Notes: generated by a model not told the origin, from the sequence alone. Counted from the first letter of the stretch, positions 51,941 through 62,469 are shown. The stretch: 64,000 bases of DNA from Micromonospora sp. Llam0 (GCF_003751085.1 NZ_RJJY01000002.1:372001-436000); one strand, 5' to 3'. Numbers and translations: made by a program.

Positions 51941-53227
51941 TCAGGCTTTGATGTAGGGCTTGCCGTCGGCGGCCGGTGCCCGTACCCGGCCGACCAGTCC
52001 GGCGACCGCGAGCAGCGTCGCCAGGTACGGCAGCATCGCCAGGAACTGGCTCGGGATGGCGCTGCTGATCGCCCCCAGGTAGGCGCCGAGCTGGTCGGCG
52101 AAGCCGAAGAACAGCGACGCCAGCAGCGCGCCGGTCGGGCTCCACCGGCCGAAGATCATCGCGGCGAGGGCGATGAAGCCCTTGCCACCGATCATGTTCT
52201 TGGTGAACGAGTAGAGCAGCAGGGTGTACGACCCGCCGCCGATCCCGGCCACCATGCCGGCCAGCAGCACGTTGCGGTAACGCAATCCCAGCACCCGTAC
52301 GCCGAGGGTGTCCGCCGCGATCGGGTGTTCGCCGACCGACCGGGTCCGCAGCCCCCACCGGGTCCGGAACAGCGCCACGTTGATCACCACGACCAGGATC
52401 AGCGCCAGGTAGAGGAAGATGCTGCCGCGGAACAGCGCCGGCCCGAGCACCGGGATGTCGGACAGCAGCGGGATCTCCCAGGTGCCGAAGTGCGGCGGCT
52501 GGTTGTAGGCCGGCTGGTCGGTCTGCATCAGCCGCTCGTAGAGGAAACCGGTCAGACCGATCGCGAACAGGTTCAGCACGATGCCGATGACCACCTGGTC
52601 GACCAGGTAGCGGATGGCGAACAGGGCCAGCAGCAGCGAGATGAACGCCCCGCCGAACGCGGCGGCGATCAGCCCGACCCAGACGTTGCCGGACATGGTG
52701 CCGATCAGCGCACCGGCGAACGCACCCATCAGCAGCTGTCCTTCGATGGCCACGTTGACCACCCCGGAGCGTTCGCAGAGCACCCCGGCCAGCGAGCCGA
52801 AGATCAGCGGCAACGCCAGCAGGAAGGTGCCCCGGACGATGTTGACCATCGGCATGAAGTTCTGCCCGGTCGGCGCGGTGGAGATCTGCCAGCAGAGGAA
52901 GCTGACCACGAAGCCGACGATGCCGACGCCGAGCAGCCAGCGGAACCAGCGGGCACCGTACGGGCTGAGCAGCAGCGCGCCGGCGGCGAGGGCCGCCAGG
53001 CCGAACAGCACCGCGCCCAGGTTGCCGGGGATCCGCAGCGCGGCCCCGCCGGCGGTCTCGCTGAGCGTGAACCGGGCCTGCTGCTCGGCGGCGAGCGAGC
53101 CGAAGACGGCGGCCGCGACCACGCCGGCGGCGACCAGGACGGCGCCGCTGATCCGGGTACGGTTCCAGAACCGTTGCACCACCGCCACCGGGGCGTCAGT
53201 TGCGATCATGGTGGACAACGCGGTCAC
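51941..53227 (-). CDS. Nucleoside ABC transporter permease 2
   Basis: A 428-residue membrane protein of the branched-chain-amino-acid-type permease superfamily, as in BMP-linked nucleoside importers. It has about ten hydrophobic segments. Family pieces are GVVNVAIEGQLLMGAFAGAL, RSVGEHPIAADTLGV and GGKGFIALAAMIFG. The N-terminal 100 residues include two extra membrane segments and a periplasmic part. GTG 53227 overlaps the stop of permease 1 (GTGA). It forms a channel with that protein. Confidence 0.88.
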   Translation of the reverse strand: MTALSTMIATDAPVAVVQRFWNRTRISGAVLVAAGVVAAAVFGSLAAEQQARFTLSETAGGAALRIPGNLGAVLFGLAALAAGALLLSPYGARWFRWLLGVGIVGFVVSFLCWQISTAPTGQNFMPMVNIVRGTFLLALPLIFGSLAGVLCERSGVVNVAIEGQLLMGAFAGALIGTMSGNVWVGLIAAAFGGAFISLLLALFAIRYLVDQVVIGIVLNLFAIGLTGFLYERLMQTDQPAYNQPPHFGTWEIPLLSDIPVLGPALFRGSIFLYLALILVVVINVALFRTRWGLRTRSVGEHPIAADTLGVRVLGLRYRNVLLAGMVAGIGGGSYTLLLYSFTKNMIGGKGFIALAAMIFGRWSPTGALLASLFFGFADQLGAYLGAISSAIPSQFLAMLPYLATLLAVAGLVGRVRAPAADGKPYIKA

Positions 53228-54497
53228 CAGCCCTTCGCCATGCTGGTCTGCAACCGGGCGGACCGCGCCGCCCGGAGCTGGAAGATCGCCTTCACCAGGG
53301 CGGGGGCGGCGATGAAGATGACGATCAACGCCTGGAGCACGGTGACCAGTTCCAGCGAGATGCCGGAACCCGACTGCATCGCGTTGCCACCGGCCCGCAG
53401 CGCCCCGAACAGCAGCGCCGCCAGCGCGACACCCCACGGTTTGACCCGGCCGAGCAGGGCGACCAGGATGCCGTCGAAGCCGATCTGGGCCGCGACCAGC
53501 GGGGTCAACGCGTTCGCCGTGGAGCCCAGCACCATGTTGGCGCCGCCCAGCCCGGCCAGCCCACCGGCGACCACCATCAGCAGTACGTAGGTGCCGGTGA
53601 CGCTGATCCCGGCGGTCCGCGCGGCGTCCGGGTTGGCGCCGACGGCGCGCAGTTCGAAGCCGAACGTGGACCGGTTGAGCAGCCACGCGACGGCGGCGGT
53701 GACGACGACCGCCAGCAGGATGCCGGCGTGCACCCGCAGCCCGTCGCCGAGCAGCCGGGGCAGCTGGGCGGTGGTGTCCACCGGCCGGCTGATCGCGTCC
53801 GGCCGGTCCGGGTTCTGCACCCCGGGCTGCACGATGATCCAGGTGAGGAAGTACAGCGCCACGTAGTTGAGCATGATCGTGGTGATCACCTCGTGGGCAC
53901 CGGTGCGGGCCTTGAGGAAACCGGGGAAGAAGCCCCACAGCGCGCCGCCGAGCGCCCCGGCCAGCACCGCGACGACCACGTGCAGCACCAGCGGCAGCGG
54001 CAGCAGGAAACCGGCCAGCGCGGCCACCACGACGCCGATGATCGCCTGCCCCTGGGCGCCGATGTTGAACAGGCCGCCCCGGAACGCCAACGCGACCGAC
54101 AGCCCGGTGAAGACCAGCGGCGCGGTGTAGGTCAGCGTCTCGGAGATCGGCCGGAACACCGTCGACCACTCGGCGTCGCCGGCGGCGAAGGACCGCACCG
54201 CCGAGGGGTCGATCACCGAGCCTTTGAACAGGTTGGCGTACGCCTCGCTGACCAGGGTCCAGCTGGCGGACAGCGCGTCGCCCGGGCGGGCGAAGAAGTA
54301 GGTGTAGGTGGCGAGCACCTCCGGGTCGGAGACGATCATCAGTACGCCGCCGATGACGACGGCCAGCAGCAGGGCGAGCACCGTCACGGTGACGGTGTTG
54401 GCGGCCCACAGGTTGTGCAGGAAGCGCTGGCCGAGGGAGTCACCGTCGCGGGCGGGCGGCTTGTCCGGCGAACCGGCCGACGAGCCGTTGTCGCTGC

Positions 54498-54501
<4 letters not shown>
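53224..54501 (-). CDS. Nucleoside ABC transporter permease 1
   Basis: A 425-residue permease of the same superfamily as the gene downstream. Recognisable parts are [33 protein letters not shown] and [15 protein letters not shown], the usual EAA-like coupling region. A periplasmic loop of about 60 residues follows the first membrane helix. ATG 54501 overlaps the ATPase stop by four bases (ATGA), so the three transporter genes are translationally chained. With the BMP lipoprotein they import purine or pyrimidine nucleosides. Confidence 0.88.
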
Positions 54502-56027
<1,526 letters not shown>

Positions 56028-56090
56028 CGGAGCCTCCCGGGGAGACTCCGGGCCACCGGCGGGTGCCCGGAGGGGTCGATGGCTGAGGCC

Positions 56091-56130
56091 GCCCCTGTCA
56101 CCGGGGTCTGTGGACCCCGGTGACAGGGGC
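56091..56130 (-). terminator. Attenuator hairpin between BMP and ATPase genes
   Basis: A perfect 18-base-pair stem (56091-56108 with 56113-56130) with a TGTG loop starts 52 bases after the BMP lipoprotein stop. Most transcripts should end here, so the binding protein is made in excess over the membrane components, as common for such importers. Confidence 0.75.
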
Positions 56131-56182
56131 GGGGTGTCGCTCGCGAGGCGTGCCCGGGCAGCCCCGGCACGCCGGCCGCCGG

Positions 56183-57277
56183 TTACTCCGGCTGCGCGTC
56201 GGAGGTGACCTCGATGGTGCCGGCGATGATGTCCGCCTTGAGCTGCTCGACCTCGGCCTTCAGCTCGTCGGAGACGCGGTCGTCGAACTCGTTGTACGGG
56301 GCCAGCGAGACGCCGTTGTTCTCCAGGTTCCCCAGGTAGCCCGGGTCGGCGCTGAGCTCGTCGCCGTTCGCGCCGGCCAGCACGGCCTGCTTCACCGCGT
56401 CCGGGATGTTCTTGACCACGGTGGTCAGGAAGGTGTCGCAGTACTGCTCGGCGCTCTGGCAGCCGTCGACGTCGACCCAGATCACGCTGTACGCGCCACC
56501 GGCGGCCTGCGCGGCGGCGGCGGTACCGAGCCCGGCGCCACCGGCGACCGGCATGATCACGTCGGCGCCCTGGGCGACCAGGCTGTCGCCGACCTTCTTG
56601 CCCTCGTCCTGCTTGACGAAGTCGTTGGTGAACGAGCCGTTCTGGGTCGCCTTGTCCCAGCCCAGCACCTGCACGTCGGCGCTCTTGACCTCGTTGTAGT
56701 GGGCGACGCCGTCGACGAAGCCGTCCATGAAGATGGTCACCGGCGGGATCGGCAGGCCGCCGTAGGTGCCGACGACGCCGCTCTCGGAGAAGCCGGCCGC
56801 CAGGTAGCCGGCGAGGAACGCGGCCTGGGCGGTGTCGAACTGCATCGGGTAGACGTTGGCCTGGCCGGTCGTGGCGTCGACGATGCCGAACTGCTGGTCC
56901 GGGTTGGCCTCGGCGACGGCGGTGGTGGCGTCGCCCATCAGGCCGCCGACGGCGAGGATGAAGTCGCAGTCCCCGTTGACGTAGCCGGTCAGGTTCGGCT
57001 CGTAGTCGGCTTCGGCGCTGGAGGCGACGTAGTCCCCCTTGACCGCGTCGTTCTCGCTCTGCGCCGCCTCGATCCCGGCCCAGGCCGAGGCGTTGAAGGA
57101 CCGGTCGTCGATGCCGCCGACGTCGGTCACCATGCAGGCCGAGTACGCCTCGGTGGGCTCGCCACCGGTGCCGTCCGTGCCTTCGTTATCGGGTGCCTCG
57201 CCACACGCGGCAGCGGTGAGCGCCAGCCCACCCGCCGCGAACATCGAGACGATCCGCATCCCACGCGTAGCGCGCAA
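56183..57277 (-). CDS. BMP-family nucleoside-binding lipoprotein
   Basis: A 364-residue solute-binding lipoprotein of the BMP (PnrA-like) family. It has a signal with a lipobox-like TAAACG, then [20 protein letters not shown], typical of nucleoside-binding BMP proteins, and [14 protein letters not shown] and [13 protein letters not shown] further on. I favour TTG at 57277 as start, with AAGGAGA five bases upstream; ATG 57259 is an alternative with no good ribosome site. It opens the operon of importer, cdd and deoA and delivers nucleosides to the permeases. Confidence 0.9.
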   Translation of the reverse strand: MRATRGMRIVSMFAAGGLALTAAACGEAPDNEGTDGTGGEPTEAYSACMVTDVGGIDDRSFNASAWAGIEAAQSENDAVKGDYVASSAEADYEPNLTGYVNGDCDFILAVGGLMGDATTAVAEANPDQQFGIVDATTGQANVYPMQFDTAQAAFLAGYLAAGFSESGVVGTYGGLPIPPVTIFMDGFVDGVAHYNEVKSADVQVLGWDKATQNGSFTNDFVKQDEGKKVGDSLVAQGADVIMPVAGGAGLGTAAAAQAAGGAYSVIWVDVDGCQSAEQYCDTFLTTVVKNIPDAVKQAVLAGANGDELSADPGYLGNLENNGVSLAPYNEFDDRVSDELKAEVEQLKADIIAGTIEVTSDAQPE

Positions 57278-57419
57278 GACGGTCTCCTTCCATTGCACAC
57301 CGCAGACTGTCGCGGCATCGCGTCCCCACCCGGCCGGTCGGACCGGACGTACTTTGGACGGGAGCGTACGCGCGGTCCCGTCCACCGGCCGACAATCGTG
57401 CACGACTGTTGAGCCGCCG

Positions 57420-57686
57420 TTACCCTCGCGTAACTCTTGCCGCCGAGGTAGCGGGGGTCGGCAGCAAGTCCACCACGGTAACGCCGAGTGCGGTGGCGAT
57501 CCGCTCAAGGTCGTTCAGGTTGATGGGCGTCACCCCCGTCAGCCGGTAGTTCACCCACGAGGGCGTCTCGCCCAGTCGGCGGGCCAGCTCCCTGCCGCTC
57601 ACTCTGCGACGTCCCTGCAGCGCGCGGATCTCCTCGGCTACCAGGTCAGTCAGGCGCGTCCGCGCTCCGTTGGCGTTGTCCGTCAT
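57420..57686 (-). CDS. XRE-family regulator, leftward
   Basis: An 88-residue helix-turn-helix protein (RVSGRELARRLGETPSWVNYRLTG; recognition part LGETPSWVNY). The preceding helix pair and the LERIATALGVTVVDLLP ending are typical of XRE/Cro-CI repressors. ATG 57686 follows almost directly after the promoter, so its mRNA is probably leaderless. A 7-base inverted repeat at 57697-57715 overlaps the probable promoter. It faces away from a second XRE gene, as in a phage or plasmid switch. Confidence 0.85.
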   Translation of the reverse strand: MTDNANGARTRLTDLVAEEIRALQGRRRVSGRELARRLGETPSWVNYRLTGVTPINLNDLERIATALGVTVVDLLPTPATSAARVTRG

Positions 57687-57696
57687 GCCCAAACGA

Positions 57697-57715
57697 TGAC
57701 ATCACCACGATGTCA
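57697..57715. promoter_or_regulatory. Operator for the leftward XRE gene
   Basis: TGACATC-N5-GATGTCA is a perfect inverted repeat with 7-base arms. It lies next to a TTGACA -35 box on the minus strand (57716-57711) and just before the ATG at 57686. Confidence 0.6.
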
Positions 57716-57749
57716 AGTCAACCCTAACCAGACGAACGGACTAGTGGGG

Positions 57750-57779
57750 TTGACAATGTCGCAGTGTTTGCGACAGCAT
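57750..57779 (+). promoter_or_regulatory. Promoter of the rightward XRE gene and operon
   Basis: TTGACA at 57750-57755 and a weak CAGCAT -10 at 57774-57779, 18 bases apart, precede ATG 57786 by six bases. The transcript should be leaderless. The spacer contains the second operator. Confidence 0.5.
57757..57775. promoter_or_regulatory. Operator for the rightward XRE gene
   Basis: TGTCGCA-N5-TGCGACA, a perfect inverted repeat with 7-base arms, sits between the -35 and -10 boxes. Its geometry (7-5-7) is the same as that of the operator of the leftward gene, but the sequence differs. Confidence 0.65.
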
Positions 57780-57785
57780 CAGTGC

Positions 57786-58031
57786 ATGCCAACCAACGAC
57801 GACCTGAGACGGACGGTCGAGGCGATCGCCGCCGAGGTCCGCGCCGAGATGGCGCGGCAACAGAAGTCGCAACGCGACATGGCGGCCGCCCTGGGGATGC
57901 CGCAGCAGGTGCTGCAGATCCGGCTGGTCGGGCGCCGGTCGTTCAGGGCCGAGGAGCTGGCGCTGGTCGCCGAGGTGCTCGGCGTACCGGTGACGAACTT
58001 CTTTGCTCACACCGGGGAGCACGCCGCGTGA
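57786..58031 (+). CDS. XRE-family regulator, rightward
   Basis: An 81-residue Cro-like protein with a helix-turn-helix (QRDMAAALGMPQQVLQIRLVG) and a closing RAEELALVAEVLGVPVTNFF, matching XRE/Cro regulators. It starts at ATG 57786 just after a promoter with an internal operator. Its stop overlaps the next gene by four bases. It is the first gene of a long rightward operon and is probably the lytic or replication-side switch of the element. Confidence 0.8.
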   Translation: MPTNDDLRRTVEAIAAEVRAEMARQQKSQRDMAAALGMPQQVLQIRLVGRRSFRAEELALVAEVLGVPVTNFFAHTGEHAA

Positions 58032-58249
58032 GCCCTCCCTGGTGGCCCGGCTGGATGAAGCCCGGCACCGACCCCGGCCGCCCCACGAATCCCAGGCCCA
58101 AGGGCGCACCCCGACCCAAACCGCGCCCGAACCCGCGCCCCACCAAGCTCACCGGCCTCCACGCGGCGTACCCGCGCCGCCTGTCCGCGCTGCTGCAGGC
58201 GCTGATCCTCGCCGTCCTGGTCGCCACCAGCCTGCCGTACGGCCTGTGA
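58028..58249 (+). CDS. Small Pro-rich, membrane-anchored protein
   Basis: A 73-residue protein starting at GTG 58028 inside the stop of the XRE gene (GTGA). The first 40 residues are Pro/Lys/Arg-rich (PRPKGAPRPKPRPNPRP), and the end has one hydrophobic segment (LLQALILAVLVATSLPYGL). It is probably a small membrane protein of a mobile element. The family is not recognised. Confidence 0.5.
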   Translation: MSPPWWPGWMKPGTDPGRPTNPRPKGAPRPKPRPNPRPTKLTGLHAAYPRRLSALLQALILAVLVATSLPYGL

Positions 58250-58332
58250 CCCCCGGCCGGTGCGCGCACGCCAGGGAGGGCCGCGCACCGGCCGGGCACC
58301 AACCCACCCACCCACCGCGAGAGGAGAGACCG

Positions 58333-59169
58333 GTGAGCATCGCCGAACAGGCACTGACCGAGTCCCGCACGCTGCGGGCGCAGCACGCCACCCGCGTCGA
58401 CGTGCTCGACCGCGTCAAGGCGCTGACCCTGCTGCCGGACGGCGTGCACGCCACGATCGACATCGTCGCCGGCTACTACGGTGTCGACGCCGATGCAGTC
58501 GAGAGCGTCGTCCGCCGCAACCGTGACGAGCTCGCGGAGAACGGGCTCCGGGTCATCCGGGGCACCGAACTGCGGGAGTTCGACTCCGTCAACCTGACGG
58601 AGTCGAAGAACCGGCGGGCGCTGACCTTGTTCACCCGCCGCACGATTCTCAACGTCGGTCAGCTCCTCACCGGCAGCGCGATCGCCCAGCGCGTTCGCGC
58701 CTACCTCCTCGACGTCGAAGAGATCGCCCCCGCCGACCTGCGCCACGAGGCCATCGAACGGGCCGCTATCTCCCACGCGCAGGTGCGGGTGCTGCGCGCC
58801 GCCGAGGGACTCGTCGACCAGGCGTGGCTGCGCGCGAAGACCAAGGTCGTCATCGCTCGCGGGCTCGGCGAAGAGCCGGAGCTCGACCCCGCCGACAAGC
58901 CGCTGTACGTCCCCGACTACCTGCGCGAGCGCGGCGTCACCAGCAAGCGGGACCTGGCGTCGATCCAGTCCTGGTTCGGCCGCCGCCTGGTCGCACTCGC
59001 CGAGGCGGACGGGATCGAACTGCCGGAGACCCGCACGTCGGAGCTGCCGAACGGGCAGCTGCGGGAGACCCGGGCGTGGACGGAGCGGCACCGGCCGCTG
59101 TTCGACGCCGTCTGGTCGCGCTGGTACGCGGCCGACTACGACGACCGTCCCGCCGTTCTGACCGCCTGA
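58333..59169 (+). CDS. Phage-type regulator, antirepressor-like
   Basis: A 278-residue soluble protein. The N-terminal half (RVDVLDRVKALTLLPDGVHATIDIVAGYYGV, quoted only as a locator in part: VLDRVKALTLLPDG) reads like a compact alpha/beta DNA-binding domain found in actinophage-associated regulators. The C-terminal part (LASIQSWFGRRLVALAEADG and LRETRAWTERHRPLFDAVW) resembles the ANT-like end of antirepressors. GTG 58333 follows GAGGAGAG. I call it antirepressor-like with low certainty; replication initiator is another option. Confidence 0.55.
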   Translation: MSIAEQALTESRTLRAQHATRVDVLDRVKALTLLPDGVHATIDIVAGYYGVDADAVESVVRRNRDELAENGLRVIRGTELREFDSVNLTESKNRRALTLFTRRTILNVGQLLTGSAIAQRVRAYLLDVEEIAPADLRHEAIERAAISHAQVRVLRAAEGLVDQAWLRAKTKVVIARGLGEEPELDPADKPLYVPDYLRERGVTSKRDLASIQSWFGRRLVALAEADGIELPETRTSELPNGQLRETRAWTERHRPLFDAVWSRWYAADYDDRPAVLTA

Positions 59170-59231
59170 CAAAGACCGAGCCCCGGTCGACGTCACCGAC
59201 CGGGGCCCACCACCAGAGAGACGGAGTCTCG

Positions 59232-59924
59232 ATGCACACCCTATCCGACCTCACCGCGCATCTGCGGGAGCGGGCAGCGGGCAGCTGGCAGCTGGCCACC
59301 GCCGACGCGCTCGCCCTGATCGAGTCGGCCGTGCTGCGCCCGCACATCCCGGACGCCGCCACGGTCGCGGAGATCCGCCTGATCCTGCTGGCGCTGGACG
59401 CGGCCAGCAGGCCGGCCGCCCCGGACCTGCACGACACCCTGACGTCGATGGAGGACGCCGCCACCGGCCGCGAGCACGACGCCGAGGCACAGGCCGAGGT
59501 CGACGCCGAGCGCACCGCCCAGCCGCGCGCCGAGGACATCTCGGCCGACCTCGCCACCGACCTGCGCGCCGAGGCGGACAGTCCGTCCGAGCTCGCCGCG
59601 ATCGAGCTCCTCATCGGCGTCGACCTGCACGAGCACCCGGCCATCGTGCGTCGGATCGGCACCGTCTCCCGCATCGCCGTCGACTGGCATGCCCTGGCCG
59701 CCGACCTCGACGGCGACGCGGTCCGGGACGTCACCACCGACCAGCAGTTCATCGTGCTTCCGCTGGCCTGCTCGCTGGGCGCGGGCGTCGGAGTGTCGCT
59801 GTCGACCGTGCTCGGCGCGGTTCGCCGCCGCCCGGACCCGGCCGACCGAGACGCGCTGACCGGCCTGGTGCTCGGCGCGGTGCGGATCGCCCTGACGGCG
59901 ACGCGGCCGGCGGTGACCCGGTGA
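59232..59924 (+). CDS. Hypothetical helical protein of the element
   Basis: A 230-residue protein with a mostly helical, Ala/Asp-rich sequence. The centre has a Glu/Ala-rich coiled region (AEAQAEVDAERTAQPRAED). The C-terminal third contains a Gly/Val/Leu stretch (VLPLACSLGAGVGVSLSTVLGAV) of uncertain membrane character. ATG 59232 follows AGAGACGGAG. It overlaps the next gene (GTGA). The family is not recognised; it belongs to the operon by coupling. Confidence 0.5.
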   Translation: MHTLSDLTAHLRERAAGSWQLATADALALIESAVLRPHIPDAATVAEIRLILLALDAASRPAAPDLHDTLTSMEDAATGREHDAEAQAEVDAERTAQPRAEDISADLATDLRAEADSPSELAAIELLIGVDLHEHPAIVRRIGTVSRIAVDWHALAADLDGDAVRDVTTDQQFIVLPLACSLGAGVGVSLSTVLGAVRRRPDPADRDALTGLVLGAVRIALTATRPAVTR

Positions 59925-60892
59925 GCGCCCGGCACGTGTCCGCGCTGCGCAGCGCCCTGCGGCAGTGCTGCGGCGGCCCGGCCGCCCGCACCGTGCTGGT
60001 TCGCACCGGCCACACCGACCCGACCGGAGTCACCGACCCCGACGCCGCCGCGATCGTGCGGGTGTGCGCCGCCGACCTGGACCGGCTGATGACCGAGCTG
60101 CGCGGCACCGGCGAGCTGACCGGCTACGAGCTGTCGCCGCCGTGGGCGCCGACCGGCTCGCGGTGCGGTGCGGCGGACCTGGCTGACGGGGAGAGCGTCG
60201 CCGCGCCGGACGACCACCGCGCCCAACTGGTCGCCGGCCTGCGGCAGCTCGCCGACTGGTACGAGGCCAACCCCGGCGCACCGCTGCCGGAGTACCCGGA
60301 ATTCCGCCACTGCGTGAACACCGAGGACGACGACGCCGGCCGCGCGACCGTCGCCGAGGTCGCCGCCGCCCTGGGCGTCGACCACGACGCGGGCGCGTAC
60401 CGACCGGACACGACCCGCGAGTTCGCCGGGCTGACCTTCGTCGCGTTGTACGTGCCCGAAGAGGACATGGCCACGTACAACGCGAAGCAGGACGCGGTTC
60501 GTGAGCTGGTGGCGGCCGGCTGGAAGCCGGGTGACCCGGTGCCGACGCCGGCCGAGGACCCGATGGCGTCGGGCCGCGACATCGGCATCACCGTCACGCC
60601 GCCGCCGCCCGGCATCGAGGGCATCTCGGTGTCGTCGCCGCCGTCGTGGTCGGGTCGGCCGGTGTCCGCACCGCCCGCGACCGTCGACCCGGACCCGTGG
60701 CACGTCGGGCGGGCCAGTTCCGGCACGGTGATCGAGCAGCAGTGCGGCTGCCGGCTCGCGGCGTGCGGGCTGGTCGAGCTGACCGACGACAGCATCAACC
60801 ACGCGTGCGAGCACCACCCGATGCGGCGCGCGAAGACGATGCGCCAGATGCACCGGGCGTCGCAGTGCCCGGCCCTGGGTGGTCCGCGATGA
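59921..60892 (+). CDS. Hypothetical protein with Cys/His C-terminal motif
   Basis: A 323-residue protein. The N-terminal part is helical (VSALRSALRQCCGGPA) and the middle contains a Pro-rich linker. The end has a Cys/His cluster (QQCGCRLAACGLVEL and HACEHHPMRRAK), suggesting a zinc-bound tail. It may bind nucleic acid. GTG 59921 and the next ATG 60889 both overlap neighbours by four bases. The family is not recognised. Confidence 0.5.
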   Translation: MSARHVSALRSALRQCCGGPAARTVLVRTGHTDPTGVTDPDAAAIVRVCAADLDRLMTELRGTGELTGYELSPPWAPTGSRCGAADLADGESVAAPDDHRAQLVAGLRQLADWYEANPGAPLPEYPEFRHCVNTEDDDAGRATVAEVAAALGVDHDAGAYRPDTTREFAGLTFVALYVPEEDMATYNAKQDAVRELVAAGWKPGDPVPTPAEDPMASGRDIGITVTPPPPGIEGISVSSPPSWSGRPVSAPPATVDPDPWHVGRASSGTVIEQQCGCRLAACGLVELTDDSINHACEHHPMRRAKTMRQMHRASQCPALGGPR

Positions 60893-61104
60893 TCCGTCGA
60901 CTCTGGTGGCGCGCCACCACCACCTGCGCCCAGTGGCCCTGCCGCCGCTGCGACCGTGCCGGCCGGTACGGCTGGCGAGAGCGCCAGCGCTGGCACGACG
61001 CCCGCCGAGACTGCCGGTGGTCCATCGCGGCAGCCGCCCTGGTCGCCTCGCCCTTCGCCGTCATCGTCGTGGTGATGGCGCTGGTCGGGGAGCTGACCCG
61101 ATGA
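60889..61104 (+). CDS. Small Cys-rich membrane protein
   Basis: A 71-residue protein. The first 40 residues are Arg/Trp/Cys-rich (CAQWPCRRCDRAGRYGW; four cysteines in all), and then comes one membrane helix (AAAALVASPFAVIVVVMALV). It starts at an ATGA overlap with the previous gene and ends in an ATGA overlap with the next. It is likely anchored at the inner face by the helix, with the Cys cluster in the cytosol. Function unknown. Confidence 0.5.
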   Translation: MIRRLWWRATTTCAQWPCRRCDRAGRYGWRERQRWHDARRDCRWSIAAAALVASPFAVIVVVMALVGELTR

Positions 61105-61628
61105 GCGCCGCCTCGCACTTCTGGTCGAGCGGCCCGCTCGGCAGCGGCATCGACAGCATGGTGATCGTCGGCCTGGTGCTGACCGCCGCCGGGGCGCTCG
61201 CCCTCGCGTGGCTGTGGCTGCGCGACGCCCGCGCCGACGACACCGCCCGCGACGAGCGGGAGGCCGACCACGCCGCGACCGCTGCGCTCGACCCGGCCAC
61301 CAGCCCGGAGCACCTGGCCCGCACCGCGACCGCCGCGCTCACCCCCGACGCCCTGCCCGACGCGGTGCCGGTCGTGCCCGGCCCACCCGCCGAGCCCGGA
61401 CCGGTCATCGCCGACGCCATCGAACACCTCGCCAGCGCGATCGTCGCGACCCGGCTCGACCTGGGCGACGACATCGCCACCCAGTGGCGGGCCCGCGCGT
61501 ACCGCGAGCTCCACCGCCTCGACGCCGACCAGCTGCGCGAGCTGCTGGTGGTCGAGCTCGACGCCGCCGCGACGTGCCGCGCCGACGAGCTGCTGCACCC
61601 GACCCCGACCACCCCGCAGGAGTCCTGA
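61101..61628 (+). CDS. Membrane-anchored hypothetical protein
   Basis: A 175-residue protein with one N-terminal membrane helix (MVIVGLVLTAAGALALAWLWL) and a soluble, acidic, Ala-rich helical tail. ATG 61101 overlaps the stop of the previous gene. The end has charged helices (LRELLVVELDAAATCRADELL). Its role is unknown. Confidence 0.5.
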   Translation: MSAASHFWSSGPLGSGIDSMVIVGLVLTAAGALALAWLWLRDARADDTARDEREADHAATAALDPATSPEHLARTATAALTPDALPDAVPVVPGPPAEPGPVIADAIEHLASAIVATRLDLGDDIATQWRARAYRELHRLDADQLRELLVVELDAAATCRADELLHPTPTTPQES

Positions 61629-61677
61629 CATGCCCCTGCCCCCGCCCGATCACCACCGCCCGAAAGGCCACCACCCG

Positions 61678-62469
61678 ATGAGCATCGACCTGACCACGAT
61701 CACCCTGGACAAGGGCGGCCACGCCGCCCGAGACGAAGGCGTCTGCCTGCTGGAGGCAGTCGCCTGGTGGGCCGACGAGCCGCACTCGGACAGCCCGGCC
61801 TGCGTGTCGCGGGTGCTGGCCGCCGGCGGCCGCAGCCTGAACGACGTCTTGCCGCGCGCCCGCCGGCAAGAGCTGATCCCGCTGATCCCGCAGCTGGCGG
61901 GGACGGCCGGTGACGGCCTGGACGAGCAGCGTGGCTACCTGGCGCTGGACTGGCTGATCCGCACCTGCACCCCGACCTGGCTGGACCTGGCCGGGCTGTC
62001 GGTGGAGGCGCAGGCGCTGCGGGATCTGCGGCGGATCGTCGACCTGGCTGCTGCTGAGGTGGCCGGGCCGGTGGTGCGTGCGGGCCGTGAGCGGGCGCGT
62101 GCCGCCTGGGATGCCGCCTGGGCCGCCGGGGATGCCGCCAGGGCCGCCGGGGCCGCCGCCGGGGCCGCCGCCAGGGCCGCCTGGGATGCCGCCTGGGCCG
62201 CCGGGGCCGCCTGGGCCGCCGGGGCCGCCGGGGCCGCCGCCGGGGCCGCCGGGGCCGCCGCCGGGGCCGCCGGGGCCGCCGCCTGGGCCGCCGGGGCCGC
62301 CGCCTGGGATGCCGGGGCCGCCTGGGCCGCCGGGGCCGCCGCCGGGGATGCCGCCAGGGCTGCCGGGGCCGCCGGGGCCGCCGGGGAGCGGCTCGCACCC
62401 ACCGTCGACCAGCTGCAGCAGTCCGCCATCGACCTGTACCGCCGCATGATCCAGCCGACGGAGGACTGA
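61678..62469 (+). CDS. Alanine-repeat protein of actinobacterial mobile elements
   Basis: A 263-residue protein. The first 140 residues are well folded (VCLLEAVAWWADEPHSDSPACVSRVLA, quoted in part: LLEAVAWWADEPHSDSP; then GYLALDWLIRTCTPTWLDLAGL), as in a recurring actinobacterial and phage family. The next 100 residues are an Ala-rich repeat built of AAGAA, AAWDA and AARA units, probably a long helix. It ends VDQLQQSAIDLYRRMIQP. ATG at 61678 matches the usual MSIDLTT start; ATG 61630 has a better ribosome site. The repeat varies in length in relatives, as I recall. Confidence 0.65.
   Translation: MSIDLTTITLDKGGHAARDEGVCLLEAVAWWADEPHSDSPACVSRVLAAGGRSLNDVLPRARRQELIPLIPQLAGTAGDGLDEQRGYLALDWLIRTCTPTWLDLAGLSVEAQALRDLRRIVDLAAAEVAGPVVRAGRERARAAWDAAWAAGDAARAAGAAAGAAARAAWDAAWAAGAAWAAGAAGAAAGAAGAAAGAAGAAAWAAGAAAWDAGAAWAAGAAAGDAARAAGAAGAAGERLAPTVDQLQQSAIDLYRRMIQPTED
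62098..62388 (+). repeat. GCC/GGG-rich repeat tract within the Ala-repeat gene
   Basis: The DNA is an irregular array of GCCGCCGGG and GCCGCCTGG units coding for alternating Ala, Gly, Trp and Asp. It is prone to slippage. The other frames are open too, which creates spurious collagen-like ORFs. Confidence 0.7.

Noticed and set aside
57278..57419. An att site or tRNA at the left limit of the probable mobile element
   Set aside because: I searched by eye for a tRNA-like cloverleaf and for a matching repeat elsewhere in the window and found neither; the other end lies outside.
62078..62449. Collagen-like Gly-Pro-Pro ORF in another frame of the Ala-repeat gene (and its antisense)
   Set aside because: It arises from reading GCCGCCGGG repeats out of frame. 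The true frame is set by the folded N-terminal domain and the C-terminal helix.
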